Shown here piece by piece: positions 9,598-19,118 of a stretch of 64,000 nt of DNA; the first letter of the stretch is position 1; every line of letters starts with the position of its first letter. Source of the stretch: Parabacteroides merdae ATCC 43184. GTDB lineage: Bacteria; Bacteroidota; Bacteroidia; Bacteroidales; Tannerellaceae. The DNA lies in the NCBI RefSeq assembly GCF_025151215.1, contig NZ_CP102286.1, forward strand, positions 3,782,001-3,846,000, in the 5' to 3' direction. A program made the translations under genes and the position numbers. The notes beneath the pieces are model-generated. The model was not told where the DNA came from. It ran no database searches and saw only the letters and a program-made list of their open reading frames with translations.

Positions 9598-9682
9598 TTT
9601 TGCCTTTGGTCGAATACGTTTTCGCCCTTAGTCGAAAAGATTTTTGACAAGTGTCGAAAGGGCTTTTGACCAAGGGCGAAAA
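9598..9682. repeat. Four tandem imperfect palindromes, 22-base period (cluster A)
   Basis: Four related palindromes lie at 9598-9614, 9619-9638, 9642-9659 and 9664-9682. Their common form is TTTTGnCnnnnGnCGAAAA; the third reads TTTTGACAAGTGTCGAAA. Centres are about 22 bases apart, two DNA turns. Units 2 and 4 are also inverted copies of each other (TTTTCGCCCTTAGTCGAAAA against TTTTGACCAAGGGCGAAAA). The cluster lies in the 411-base convergent gap 9341-9751; apart from the terminator the rest of that gap shows no gene. Confidence 0.75.
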
Positions 9683-9751
9683 GTAAAGGTCTGGTAGTAA
9701 TGGCCGTAAATACCTGTATGTTTTTGTTTTCTTTTCGTGATAAAGACGGCT

Positions 9752-11404
9752 TTAGAAATACCCGTGCGTTTCCACATCTCCATATTTGAGGGCTATCTCT
9801 ACCCGTTTGACAGTGAATGTATCGTTATCTTCGGACTGGAACCCGATGCGGTTGTATCCCTGTTTGAGAACTTCGTCGGGTAGGATAAAGGCATATTCCT
9901 TTTCTTCTTTTTCCAGCCCTCGTTCCCTATCGTATAGGTGGGTGTAGGCCGGCATTTCTTTCTCAACGGCTTTTCCGTTTACTGTCAACCGGCAGGATGC
10001 CGGCCGACTGGTGCGGATGAATAGGATTGCTTCTTCCGGATATCCTTCCTCTACCGAATCGCCGATATAAAGATTGACTTCTTTCTCTTCTCCCTTGCCT
10101 ATTTTTAGCGGGAGTGGAGAGTCCGGCTTTATATTATACTGGACAACCCCGTCAGACAGTGCATATATCTTATTCCTGTCTTTTAAAGTTTCCAACGATC
10201 CTAATTCCTGAAGCAGTTCCGGCATCATGACCCGGCAAACCTGGCCGCCGTCTTCCAGATACAGTTTCCCGTCATGTTCGGTATTGAGCGTGCCGAAATA
10301 ATAATTGAACAGGTAGATCCCGTCTGCCCCCTGTGAGAGGATATGGGAACACATCCCCCTGTGCATGCCGTGTGACCAGAATTCCCGCGGGCGGTAGCCT
10401 CCGTCGTCGATCGAACTGTAGAACGGAATGTTGAGCTCTTTCCCCATTTCTTCCCTGAACTTGGCTACCGGCATGGCGGGATCGCCTCTCCAATGGACAC
10501 CTGTACTGATAAAGTCCAGCAATCCGAGGCGTAGCCATTCGCGTATATCCAGTCCTTTCATCATGTTTTGCTCGACCGTCGGTGCCACACGTGCGGAGAG
10601 TAGGATCTTTCTGCCTTGTTTGGCTGAAATTTCATCTACTTTCTGACGGATGTCTTTCACCAACTGTGTCATCAGCGGTGCGTTCTGCGGCCCTGTGCCA
10701 GACTTGAAGTAAACGATAAAGCGCATGAAGTCGAGATCGTATCCGTCGATTATGTCGGCGTAATTTTCCAATTGCTCGGAAATAATCGCCAATTTGCGGT
10801 CGCGCACTTCCTTTATGGCAAAGTCAAAAGCCCCGCCGCTGTTATAACCTTGTGTCGTGTCGTTCAGCCAGTATTCCGGATGCTGAATCCAGAAATCGGT
10901 GTACCAGATCGGACAATGGGTAGTCGTATCATTGAAATGCAAGTCGTTCATCCGGTAAGTGATGAAGGCTTCCATCCCCTTCTCCTTTGCCCTTTTTAAG
11001 GTATAAGCGACCAAGTCCGTCCCCTCTTTTTCCAGGTTCAGATGGTTCCGGTAGTATTTTCGGAAAGAGTTGTATTGAGCTGTGTCGCAACCGCAATCCA
11101 ACGTTCCGTTCAGATCGTCTCCCATCACATGGCCGTATTTGGAACGAACATAGAAGAAATCGCTGCCGGAACACATCATATAGGTCGTGACCTGTGAGTT
11201 CGCCACCATATCGACGCAGGAGTCCAAGTCGGCAAGCGTAAGCGGACGATACTTGAACCAGCGGTTTCCTAACAGGTCGGAACCGTCGTTGTTATGAATG
11301 ATCCGGAATGTCCGTTCGGGAGTCTTTTTTACATCGGGTGCACAGGCAAAGAAAGCCTGTGCACATAAAAGAATCGAGAGATAGTTAATTATAAGTGATT
11401 TCAT
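9752..11404 (-). CDS. TIM-barrel glycosidase-like lipoprotein
   Basis: The 550-residue product has a lipoprotein signal (FFAC, Cys21). The central part (about 75-400) reads as a (beta/alpha)8 barrel: TTYMMCSGSDFFY, MEAFITYRMNDLHF, IDGYDLDFMRFI, ILLSARVAP, DFISTGVHWRGDP, ADGIYLFNYYFG, as in the loosely defined glycosyl-hydrolase-like families of Bacteroidota. Residues about 430-545 form a beta-sandwich that could bind sugar (LTVNGKAV, LKQGYNRIGFQSED). The conserved Asp/Glu in GYDLDFMRF may be catalytic, but I cannot name the family or substrate. It starts 14 bases after the GH92 stop and is probably cotranscribed with it. Confidence 0.65.
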   Translation of the reverse strand: MKSLIINYLSILLCAQAFFACAPDVKKTPERTFRIIHNNDGSDLLGNRWFKYRPLTLADLDSCVDMVANSQVTTYMMCSGSDFFYVRSKYGHVMGDDLNGTLDCGCDTAQYNSFRKYYRNHLNLEKEGTDLVAYTLKRAKEKGMEAFITYRMNDLHFNDTTTHCPIWYTDFWIQHPEYWLNDTTQGYNSGGAFDFAIKEVRDRKLAIISEQLENYADIIDGYDLDFMRFIVYFKSGTGPQNAPLMTQLVKDIRQKVDEISAKQGRKILLSARVAPTVEQNMMKGLDIREWLRLGLLDFISTGVHWRGDPAMPVAKFREEMGKELNIPFYSSIDDGGYRPREFWSHGMHRGMCSHILSQGADGIYLFNYYFGTLNTEHDGKLYLEDGGQVCRVMMPELLQELGSLETLKDRNKIYALSDGVVQYNIKPDSPLPLKIGKGEEKEVNLYIGDSVEEGYPEEAILFIRTSRPASCRLTVNGKAVEKEMPAYTHLYDRERGLEKEEKEYAFILPDEVLKQGYNRIGFQSEDNDTFTVKRVEIALKYGDVETHGYF

Positions 11405-11418
11405 GGTGTGTTGTGTGT

Positions 11419-13740
11419 TTATTCGACTAATGAGTACGGCTTTTCCTCTGCTGTGAACTGCCTTCTCTTATTGGGGCTTGAAGTCATTTGGAAGACGAGT
11501 TCCCCTCCGTTCATGATGTCCTGATGGGTGATGTATGCCTTTTTGTAAGGTTGACCGTTTAGGGTGACAGATTTGATGTAGCGGTTCTTGTCACTGACCT
11601 TGTCCGCTCTGACTGTAAATGTTTTTCCGTTTTCCAGGTTTACCTGCATATAGGGCAGGTAAGGAGCTCCGATCACATACTGATCGGTTCCTGGGCATAC
11701 CGGATAAAAGCCCATGGCTGAGAAGATGTACCAGGCGGACATCTGGCCGCAGTCGTCGTTGCCGCATAAACCGTCGATATTGTTGCGGTACATACGGTTC
11801 ATGATTTCACGAATCCAGTATTGCGTTTTCCACGGTTCGGTAGTCCAGCTATATAAATAAGGGATATGGTGGCTCGGTTCGTTACCGTGGACATAAGTGC
11901 CGAGCAGGCCTTCTCGTGTCACATCTTCGGTCTGGGCGAAGAATTCATCCGGCAGATGCATGGTAAACAAGGAGTCCAGCTTGTTGATAAAACTGCGGTT
12001 TCCACCCATCAGGCGAATCAGATCGGACGGAGCCTGCGGAACATAGAAAGAGTAGTTCCAGGCATTTCCCTCGATAAAACCTTGTCCGTGTGTGCTGAGC
12101 AGATCGATCTCCTCTTTCCAGCTACCGTCTTTGTAACGCGGACAGGCAAAACCGAGACCGGGTTTGAACACGTTCCGGTAGTAGAGGGCACGTTTCTTGT
12201 AAGTATCGGCAATCTGTTTGTCTCCCAGCAAAAGGGCGGTGTGATAGACCGTCCAGTCTTCATAGGCATTCTCCAACGTGATGGAGGCGGAAGTGGGGGA
12301 TTGGTCGAAAGGGACATATCCTAATTGTTTATACTCATCCGTATGATCATAATAAGGCACGTTTGAACTGCTGACCATCGCTTTGACTGCTTCCTGCTTG
12401 TCGATTGGCAAGCCTTTGGTGATGGCATCGGCCAGGACGGAAACCGAGTGATAGCCGATCATGCACCAGTTTTCGTTACCCATATGCGACCAGACCGGCA
12501 GCAGATGATGCACGCTTTGGCTGTAATGGGCGAGCATCGACTTTACAAGATTCGTACTGACATCCCGTTTGATGATGTTGAACAGCGGATGTAAAGCCCG
12601 GTACGTATCCCAGACTGAAAATACGGTATAGTTTGTAAAGCCCTCGGCCTGGTGGATGTTGTGGTCGATCCCTCGGTATTTCCCGTCTACATCCATATAA
12701 ACGGACGGGTTGATCATCGTATGGTACAAAGATGTGTAAAGCATGGATAGCTGGTCGTTACTGCCCTCTGCATCGATGACGGATAGTGCGTTCTCCCATT
12801 TCCCATTCGTTTCCTGGCGGATCGTGTCAAACGATTTACCGGTAGCCTCTGCTTGCAGGTTCTTTACGGCTCCGTCTGTTCCGACAGCCGAAAGAGCCAC
12901 TTTGATTTCGAGCGGAGCGCTTCCTTCTTTGAACTCGAAATAGGAAACAACTTTACGTCCTCCGATCTCCGGGAAGTTCTCTGCTGTATTGAAACGCCGG
13001 AAACCACCCGGATAGTTGACTTTTTCCCGGTCTGTATATCCGTAACGGGTGACCGGCTGGGAGAACGAGATGGCAAAATAGGTATAGTTTACGCGACTCC
13101 ATCCGTTGGTAATGCGGTAGCCCGTAACCAAAGTGTCGTTTTCGACCCGGAGGTTTGCCCATAACACCTTGCCATCGTAATTGTAGATACCGTGGTTGAG
13201 GTCGAGTATCAGCTGTTTCTTCTGATCGGCCGGATAGGTGTATTTATGAATACCGGTCCGTTCGGTTGCTGTCAGTTGCACTTTGATCTGATCGTCGGTC
13301 AGCAACACTTCGTAGTAGCCTGGACGGGATATTTCGGTGTCGTGGCTGAATCGGGAACGATAGCCGCTGTCCGGATTATCAGCCGTACCAGGGTTGATCT
13401 GCAATTTTCCGGTGAAGGGCATCAGCAGAATATCACCGAGGTCGGAATGCCCCGTTCCGCTGAAATGGGTATGGCTGAAGCCGACGATGGAACTGTCTTT
13501 ATGTTGGTAGCCGGCACAGTATTCATACGCGCGAGGCTGATAGACACCGTCGATGTTATGAGGAATGGTATCGGTATCAGGACTTACTTGTACGATACCA
13601 AACGGAGCGCAGGCGCCGGGAAATGTATGTCCCATCCCGTTTGTTCCGATGATCGGGTTTACCAGATCGGTCTTTTGTGCCATAATCGGCATGCTCATGT
13701 AGGCAAAGGCGACGATCAGTGATTTCATTAGTTTTTGCAT
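11419..13740 (-). CDS. GH92 alpha-mannosidase, secreted
   Basis: The product is about 773 residues from the ATG at 13740 (MQKLMKSLIVAF...). A longer frame opens at 13791, but that start lies upstream of a good promoter -7 element at 13771-13778, so 13740 is preferred. The signal peptide ends near MAQ. GH92 hallmarks are the N-terminal NPIIGTNGMGHTFPGACAP block, SHTHFSGTGHSDLGD, GNEPSHH and GNDDCGQMSAWYIFSAMG. GH92 enzymes are Ca2+-dependent exo-acting mannosidases of the periplasm or surface that trim alpha-mannose from host N-glycans or fungal mannan. It is followed by the barrel lipoprotein gene. A second, lipoprotein GH92 lies at 52220. Confidence 0.92.
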   Translation of the reverse strand: MQKLMKSLIVAFAYMSMPIMAQKTDLVNPIIGTNGMGHTFPGACAPFGIVQVSPDTDTIPHNIDGVYQPRAYEYCAGYQHKDSSIVGFSHTHFSGTGHSDLGDILLMPFTGKLQINPGTADNPDSGYRSRFSHDTEISRPGYYEVLLTDDQIKVQLTATERTGIHKYTYPADQKKQLILDLNHGIYNYDGKVLWANLRVENDTLVTGYRITNGWSRVNYTYFAISFSQPVTRYGYTDREKVNYPGGFRRFNTAENFPEIGGRKVVSYFEFKEGSAPLEIKVALSAVGTDGAVKNLQAEATGKSFDTIRQETNGKWENALSVIDAEGSNDQLSMLYTSLYHTMINPSVYMDVDGKYRGIDHNIHQAEGFTNYTVFSVWDTYRALHPLFNIIKRDVSTNLVKSMLAHYSQSVHHLLPVWSHMGNENWCMIGYHSVSVLADAITKGLPIDKQEAVKAMVSSSNVPYYDHTDEYKQLGYVPFDQSPTSASITLENAYEDWTVYHTALLLGDKQIADTYKKRALYYRNVFKPGLGFACPRYKDGSWKEEIDLLSTHGQGFIEGNAWNYSFYVPQAPSDLIRLMGGNRSFINKLDSLFTMHLPDEFFAQTEDVTREGLLGTYVHGNEPSHHIPYLYSWTTEPWKTQYWIREIMNRMYRNNIDGLCGNDDCGQMSAWYIFSAMGFYPVCPGTDQYVIGAPYLPYMQVNLENGKTFTVRADKVSDKNRYIKSVTLNGQPYKKAYITHQDIMNGGELVFQMTSSPNKRRQFTAEEKPYSLVE

Positions 13741-13770
13741 ATGTGTGTTTTTCTTATTTTCTAGGATGTC

Positions 13771-13800
13771 CAAAAGTAAGCAAAGTCGCAAATATGCAAA
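13771..13800 (-). promoter_or_regulatory. Promoter of the GH92 gene
   Basis: On the - strand TTTG (13800-13797), 18 bases and TACTTTTG (13778-13771) match the Bacteroidota consensus. Transcription would start near 13765, about 25 bases before the ATG at 13740. The rest of the gap to 14050 holds only the terminator below. Confidence 0.65.
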
Positions 13801-13992
13801 TGTATTTTTTGTCGGATTTATTTAGATATTTGGCTAAATGGTGAAAAGCGGACGTTGGTCCTAACCGGCTTGTTTCCCTTGCGGACGCGATTTACCTGTT
13901 ATGGCCATCAGACTGGCGATTGGAAAATAGATCAGTTTCCTCATGGCAATCACTGTTTTAATTCTTACGAAAATGCGTTTCCTGGTAAGAAC

Positions 13993-14026
13993 AAAAAGGC
14001 CGCCTTTTTTTACAGAGGCGGCCTTT
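13993..14026 (-). terminator. Intrinsic terminator of the TPR lipoprotein gene
   Basis: A perfect 11-bp stem AAAGGCCGCCT/AGGCGGCCTTT with a 10-base loop is followed on the - strand by a T run. It lies 25 bases past the stop at 14051. Confidence 0.85.
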
Positions 14027-14050
14027 CGGATATATGGAATAAGTTTGTTA

Positions 14051-15742
14051 TTACTTAACCAATGCAGCGAATTCGCTGTTAGTTGCATATTTTGCAAATT
14101 CCAGGTCGATAGCAGCTTCTTTAGCCATAGCCTTATCAGCAGCGATAGCAGCTTTCAGGTTGCTGATAACTGCGTTAGCGTCGTTTGTACGAGCAGCTAC
14201 GATAGCTTTCAGGTAAGAAGTTGTAGCGTCGGGTTTAGCAACTGCGTTCAGAGTTTGAGAAGCTTTGCTGTAATCCTTAGTCAGGATCTGAGCCAAAGCA
14301 GCGTTGTTAGACTTAACTGAACCGAAAGAGTTGGCAGCCTTAGCCCATTCGCCCTGTTCCAGATACAGAACACCCAGAGCTTCGCCTAATTCAGCAACGC
14401 CTGCTGCGCTACCGAACAACTGTTGAGCCTTAGCCTGGTCACCCTTAGTCAGAGCGATCAAACCTAAGTTCATGTTAGCTTCCGGATTAGCTTTTACAGA
14501 GTTTGATTTGTTGAACATCTGTTCTGCCTTAGCCAAGTCGCCGGCACGGAATGCCATCATACCGATGTTGTTCCAAGTGCGGTAGCAGTTAGGATACAGT
14601 TCAGAAGCTTTTGTATAGATAGCCATCTTTTCTGCGTCGTTGTTAGTCAGAGTAGCAGCATACAGAATTTCTTCGATGTTCAGTTCAGAAGGATTGCTCT
14701 TGGCTAATGCGCTGATTTCGTCGTCAGACTTGCCGATGATTTCGATGTTGGCAGTCAAACGAGAACGACGAAGTTGCGGCAAGATTGTTTCTGCCAGATC
14801 AGAGTAAACAGCAGAGATATTCTTGATTTCTTTTTCTCTTGTTTCGGGATCCTGGTACATAGAGATAACTCTCAGTACGAGGTCTTTATCTTGCAAGTTA
14901 GATGCAGCTACCAATTCTTTGAAGCCTTCCCAGTCCTGAGCAGTGTAACGAGCGTCAACTGGAGCGTCAACCTTCATCTTCTTCAATTCTTTAGACAGGT
15001 ATTTGCTTGTGTTGCCTTCACGTCTTTCAGCCAAGCCAGTGTTCAGTTTAACACCACCATCAGGAGAAGCGTAAGCAGAGATTTCGATTGCTACGTTCTG
15101 GTTAGGAGCTTCGTCTGCATTCTTAACAAGTTCTTTCCATTCTTTGATTGCGTCAGAGTTCAACTCTTGAGCACGCAGGTTAGCCTGTTGGATAAGGAAC
15201 ATGATGTTTGCGTCGTGAGCTTCTTTGATGATACGTTGGAATTTGTCTGCTGCAATAGCTGCATTAGCAGTAGCTGCGTCAGCCAGTTCGGATGTAGCGA
15301 TCACACCTTCTCCGATTTTTACATCCGGCAATTTAACTGTCTTGTTCTTGATCTTTGCGTCGAAAGTCAGATACAATTCAGATTTCTTCATTTCCGGTTT
15401 GTAAGTGAAAGCAGATTTCATGGTTACGTTAGCACCTTCTTTCTGTGGGATAACTTGGTTGTTGCCCTTTACTTTTTCACCTTGGTAAGTGTAAGATGTT
15501 CCCCATGCTTCACCACCGGCATAACGAAGAACCGGAGTCACAGTTACAACTGCTTTTTTGTTGAACCATTTTGCAGGGAATGTGGCATTAATAGTCACAG
15601 GAACTTTGCCTCCGATGGCCTCAAGCGGCTGCGGTTCAGCTTTGATGTACTCTTCAGCTAACGGTTTCAACTTGTTTGAACAAGAAGAAAAAGTCAGAAT
15701 TGCTGCCAATACGAGGAAAGGCATTAAATACTTTTTGTTCAT
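14051..15742 (-). CDS. Abundant-type TPR lipoprotein with OmpA-like middle region
   Basis: The 563-residue product has a lipoprotein signal (FSSC, Cys21). Residues about 40-150 are beta-rich; around 215-250 is IEISAYASPDGGVKLNTGLAERRE, which resembles the OmpA/MotB peptidoglycan-binding motif. From about 355 on there are TPR-like helical repeats (YRTWNNIGMMAFRAGDLAKAEQMF, ANMNLGLIALTKGDQAKAQQLF, GEALGVLYLEQGEWAKAANSF). The very restricted codon use (GCT, GTT, CAG, AAC heavy) differs from neighbours and suggests high expression. An envelope-scaffolding role is likely but not shown. TAGTTTTG at 15821-15814 is a possible -7 element, with TTTG at a long spacing of 23. Confidence 0.75.
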   Translation of the reverse strand: MNKKYLMPFLVLAAILTFSSCSNKLKPLAEEYIKAEPQPLEAIGGKVPVTINATFPAKWFNKKAVVTVTPVLRYAGGEAWGTSYTYQGEKVKGNNQVIPQKEGANVTMKSAFTYKPEMKKSELYLTFDAKIKNKTVKLPDVKIGEGVIATSELADAATANAAIAADKFQRIIKEAHDANIMFLIQQANLRAQELNSDAIKEWKELVKNADEAPNQNVAIEISAYASPDGGVKLNTGLAERREGNTSKYLSKELKKMKVDAPVDARYTAQDWEGFKELVAASNLQDKDLVLRVISMYQDPETREKEIKNISAVYSDLAETILPQLRRSRLTANIEIIGKSDDEISALAKSNPSELNIEEILYAATLTNNDAEKMAIYTKASELYPNCYRTWNNIGMMAFRAGDLAKAEQMFNKSNSVKANPEANMNLGLIALTKGDQAKAQQLFGSAAGVAELGEALGVLYLEQGEWAKAANSFGSVKSNNAALAQILTKDYSKASQTLNAVAKPDATTSYLKAIVAARTNDANAVISNLKAAIAADKAMAKEAAIDLEFAKYATNSEFAALVK

Positions 15743-15985
15743 AATTTGATGTAAGTTTAAAATGTTACTATGTTTATATATTCACTTTCAAATATCCCTT
15801 AGCCATCAAAGTGCAAAACTAAAGCATTTTTTTGTTATGAAGAGCAAACAAGAGATAAAATCTTTCCAATTAATACTTATTAATGAATCTTGTCTCCATT
15901 TTTTTCAGTCTGATGTCAAAACAGATAGGAAATGAATCCGGTGAATCCTTTCGGATTTTGTCTAACCCTTATTGTCAAATTTTAA

Positions 15986-17644
15986 TCAAAACAGGGCTTT
16001 TTGAGTATAAAGTTTGTTATTGTAAACAATTTTCACAATATATATGCCGGCCGGGATCGAACCAATCGGCAAGGTCGTTTGTTGCCCGGTGATGGAATAA
16101 TTGCGTATAGCCTTTCCTGTGAGCGAAACGAAGGTGAGGGAGGCCCGGCTGACGGGAACTGCAAAGTCGATGTGGATCGTATGCCGGTATCTGTCGACAG
16201 ACAGGCTGACATCCGTTGCCGCTTCTATGTGCTCGTTGGCCGTTCCGCTTCCTTCGTTCGGATCCATTCCGTTGCAACTGCGAGCTGTTACTCCGATAGG
16301 ATCGAGCCAGTATTTGAGCTGCTTGCTACTATCGGCCGGTTCGGACCAGCTTTTTTGTATGGAGAAAAAGAAGTCTTCGACCGGATTGAGACAGCTGGAA
16401 GCACCGCCTGTCAAGCCTCCGATGATCCGGTTGTCGCTATCAAAAAGGGGAGAACCGGACGAGCCTCCGGCTGTACATCCTGTCGCCCAACGGGCTACCT
16501 TCCAGTGTGAATTTTCATTGAAGTCGGTAACCTGTATTTTATAGGTCGTCAGCTCTACGTTTCCTTCGGCGAGGTTAAGCCTCTTGAGCGATCCACCCGG
16601 ATGGTGGATACACGTATAAGGAGCTGTCCCCGCATCCAGAGCGTTCCAGCCGGCATAATAGGCTCGGTAATCGGCGGGTGGTGTGTCCTGCAATTCCAGT
16701 AATGCCATATCCGTTGATTCATTCACAGCCCGGAAATGGGCCGAAGCGATTGTCTGGTCAGTACGTCCAGGTTCAACCGGACTGCATTGGGGGCTGTTGT
16801 AATTGAAGTAACAGACAATATTGCCTGCCACCTCTTCATAATCTGGGTTTTTGATCTGGAACTGGTTATTCAAGCAATGCGAGGCTGTAAGGAGGTAAGG
16901 TTTTCCGTCGTTAGCCGTGTTGTTGACAAGCGTTCCCGTGCAACCGGTCGTCCCGTTGATAATCATCAGGACTACGCTGCGTTCGATAGCGTCGTAACGG
17001 GTTGTCGAATCCTGGTAGCAGGCGATGACCGGCATACATCTGAAAGCCGCAAAGTCGGGCTGCGGTTCCGAGAGTCTGAGGTTTCGATAGCCGTGGTTCA
17101 CCTCGCCGACCGCGAGTTTTCCAGAGAAAGCGGTTTTCGCCGGTTCTTGGTATTCGATGATCAACTCGTCTCCCTGGATCGAGGCCACGGGCAGAATACC
17201 ACGTTCCGAATTGTTCAGGTGGTTGAACGAGCCCAAGACTTCCGATTGGTCGCTATTGTACAGGAATACGCGTGCGCCTTCGGGCAGATGGTATTTACTG
17301 AACATTATATTGAGGGAGAGCGCACCTTCGGAACGTATCCCGAGTCGCCAGACCTTTGTCCCGTCGGACAGGGTGAAATGGACTCCGGAATTCTCCGGCG
17401 TATAGTCTGTCACGAACTTATAGGCAAAGCGGAATCCATTCCGTAGGCCGGTTGCTTCTAGCGAATCGAGCCGGAGCTGTTCCGCCAGGTCGAATGGGGG
17501 CATTGTAATAAACATATCCTCTGTCAGGCTTTTGGTGGCCGTGAGAGGGAGTGGCTGTCCTCCGTGACTGATCTGTGCCTTGACGGAAACACCGAGAAAC
17601 AGGCATAATCCGAAATATATTATAATAATAAGATGCTTTGCCAT
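15986..17644 (-). CDS. Trypsin-like serine protease (lysyl endopeptidase type) with T9SS C-terminal sorting domain
   Basis: The 552-residue protein has a signal peptide ending near VKA/Q (24), a propeptide-like N-terminal region, and an S1-type catalytic domain: His256 in LLTASHC, Asp312 in TDMALLEL, Ser396 in GGSSGSPLFD. The many Cys residues (C203, C209, C235, C257, C278, C287, C345, C390, C418, C457) fit the disulphide-rich lysyl endopeptidase branch. The last 75 residues end in a beta-sandwich with LTGKAIRNYSITG, LPIGSIPAGIYIVKIVYNNK and a basic-hydrophobic end (TQKALF), the type A sorting signal of the type IX secretion system. It is thus predicted to be surface-attached or released. TATATTTG at 17660-17653 is a likely -7 element just upstream. 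Confidence 0.85.
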   Translation of the reverse strand: MAKHLIIIIYFGLCLFLGVSVKAQISHGGQPLPLTATKSLTEDMFITMPPFDLAEQLRLDSLEATGLRNGFRFAYKFVTDYTPENSGVHFTLSDGTKVWRLGIRSEGALSLNIMFSKYHLPEGARVFLYNSDQSEVLGSFNHLNNSERGILPVASIQGDELIIEYQEPAKTAFSGKLAVGEVNHGYRNLRLSEPQPDFAAFRCMPVIACYQDSTTRYDAIERSVVLMIINGTTGCTGTLVNNTANDGKPYLLTASHCLNNQFQIKNPDYEEVAGNIVCYFNYNSPQCSPVEPGRTDQTIASAHFRAVNESTDMALLELQDTPPADYRAYYAGWNALDAGTAPYTCIHHPGGSLKRLNLAEGNVELTTYKIQVTDFNENSHWKVARWATGCTAGGSSGSPLFDSDNRIIGGLTGGASSCLNPVEDFFFSIQKSWSEPADSSKQLKYWLDPIGVTARSCNGMDPNEGSGTANEHIEAATDVSLSVDRYRHTIHIDFAVPVSRASLTFVSLTGKAIRNYSITGQQTTLPIGSIPAGIYIVKIVYNNKLYTQKALF

Positions 17645-17762
17645 AATAGCGACAAATATACGATTTTAGGAAAATAATCAGCTATTTCAGATTCATTTTA
17701 AAATTGCTCCTGATATTTGTCCTGTCAAAAGATTAGACAGATAAAAAGTAGAACTATAAAAG

Positions 17763-18209
17763 ATGAATGAAATGAAGAAAATTTTAGCACTGTTAGTTTG
17801 CCTGCTTACCATAAGTACGGGCGTTCGCGCGGACGATGACCGTCCGGTTCGTTTCGACCAGCTGCCCGCTAAGGCACAGGCATATGTAAAGAAATATTTC
17901 CCACAGGAAAAGGTGGCGCTGGCAAAGATGGAAAAGGATTTTTTCGACAAGAAGTATGAAGTGATTTTTGCCAACAGCAGCAAAGTGGAGTTCTTTAAGG
18001 ACGGAACTTGGAAAGAAGTGGATTGCAAGTATTCCACTGTTCCCGAAGCTGTCATTCCCGAAGCCATCCTACGCTATGTAAAGGCTACTTATCCCGATCA
18101 TAAGGTCGTTAAGATCGAAAAGGAAGACCGGGGGTATGAGGCGAAACTTGCCAACGGTATGAAGCTGGAGTTTGACAATAAGTTTAACTTGATAGATATA
18201 GACAATTAA
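17763..18209 (+). CDS. Periplasmic PepSY-like (DUF2874) protein
   Basis: The 148-residue protein has a signal peptide (VRA/DD near 23) and two tandem PepSY-like halves (QLPAKAQAYVKKYFPQEKVALAKMEKD and VIPEAILRYVKATYPDHKVVKIEKEDRGYEAKL). The family is a small alpha/beta fold of unknown role in the periplasm, thought to bind proteins or metals. An alternative start is the Met at 17772 (MKKILALL). It is followed 28 bases later by a related lipoprotein, so both are probably one unit. Confidence 0.8.
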   Translation: MNEMKKILALLVCLLTISTGVRADDDRPVRFDQLPAKAQAYVKKYFPQEKVALAKMEKDFFDKKYEVIFANSSKVEFFKDGTWKEVDCKYSTVPEAVIPEAILRYVKATYPDHKVVKIEKEDRGYEAKLANGMKLEFDNKFNLIDIDN

Positions 18210-18237
18210 TTAAGAACCGATTTTAAATAGAAATGGT

Positions 18238-19080
18238 ATGATTAAAAATGTATTTTTACTTGCGGCACTATCTCTGTGCCTGTTCCAAAGTTGTGACAAT
18301 GATGATAACGAACCGGTTCCCGGTTATGTGAGTGCCGAAACCAAAGCTGCTTTTGACGAAAAATATCCTGCGGCAAAAGATGTGGAGTGGGAGACGCGTA
18401 ACGATTATTTGATTGTGGATTTCAAACAAGATAAAGTAGAGAAGGAAGCTTGGTTCGACAATAGCGGAACTTGGTATATGACGGAAACGGATATCCCTTT
18501 TGCACAGCTTCCCGATGCGGTGAAGACTGCTTTCCAGCAAGGTGAATATTCGACTTGGAAAGTGGACGATGTGGATATGATCGAACGCCGGGATGTCGAG
18601 ACCGTCTATGTGATCGAGACGGAACAGGGCAATAGTGAGGTGGATCTTTATTATTCTCCGGACGGTATCTTGGTGAAAACCGTTCTCGATGCGGGTGGGA
18701 ACGATGGATATGAAGATTTCATCCCGTCACAGCCTTCCTCTTCCGTAGATGCTTATGTCAAAGAACATTATCCTTCTGCCCGTATCTTGGATATCGACCG
18801 GGAAAAAGGTGTTACGGAAGTTGAAATATTGGATGGAACAGTTTGCCGCGAACTCCTGTTCGACGATGGAGGCGCTTGGATGCAGACTAAAACGGAACTT
18901 CGTATTACAGCGCTGCCGGACGCGGTAATGGCTGCTATCAAGGCTTCGCAATATGCAACCTATAGGATCGACGATGCTGATTTCATCGAGACTCTGACTG
19001 GCGAATGGTATCTCGTTGAACTAGAATCCGGCAAGCAGGAAGTGAAACTTCGCATAGACGCTACCGGAAAGATATTGTAG
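18238..19080 (+). CDS. PepSY-like lipoprotein with two repeats
   Basis: The 280-residue lipoprotein (LFQSC, Cys19) has two homologous halves. Each starts with a YPAAKDVEWE/YPSARILDIDRE helix-strand unit and contains a WFDNSGTWYMTETDI/LFDDGGAWMQTKTEL strand-turn motif, then a FAQLPDAVKTAF/ITALPDAVMAAI helix. It is the membrane-anchored partner of the soluble PepSY-like protein upstream. Its function is unknown. Confidence 0.8.
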   Translation: MIKNVFLLAALSLCLFQSCDNDDNEPVPGYVSAETKAAFDEKYPAAKDVEWETRNDYLIVDFKQDKVEKEAWFDNSGTWYMTETDIPFAQLPDAVKTAFQQGEYSTWKVDDVDMIERRDVETVYVIETEQGNSEVDLYYSPDGILVKTVLDAGGNDGYEDFIPSQPSSSVDAYVKEHYPSARILDIDREKGVTEVEILDGTVCRELLFDDGGAWMQTKTELRITALPDAVMAAIKASQYATYRIDDADFIETLTGEWYLVELESGKQEVKLRIDATGKIL

Positions 19081-19118
19081 AAACCTACCGTTATCGCTTT
19101 CAGGTTCGTGAGAGAAAA

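Noticed and set aside
9598..9682. Possible CRISPR array from the 22-base period
   Set aside because: The units are abutting palindromes with only 3-5 bases between them; there are no unique spacers and no cas genes in the window.
12853..13722. Long + strand frames opposite the GH92 gene
   Set aside because: GH92 motifs read clearly on the - strand; the opposite frames show no domain and arise from codon bias of the real gene.
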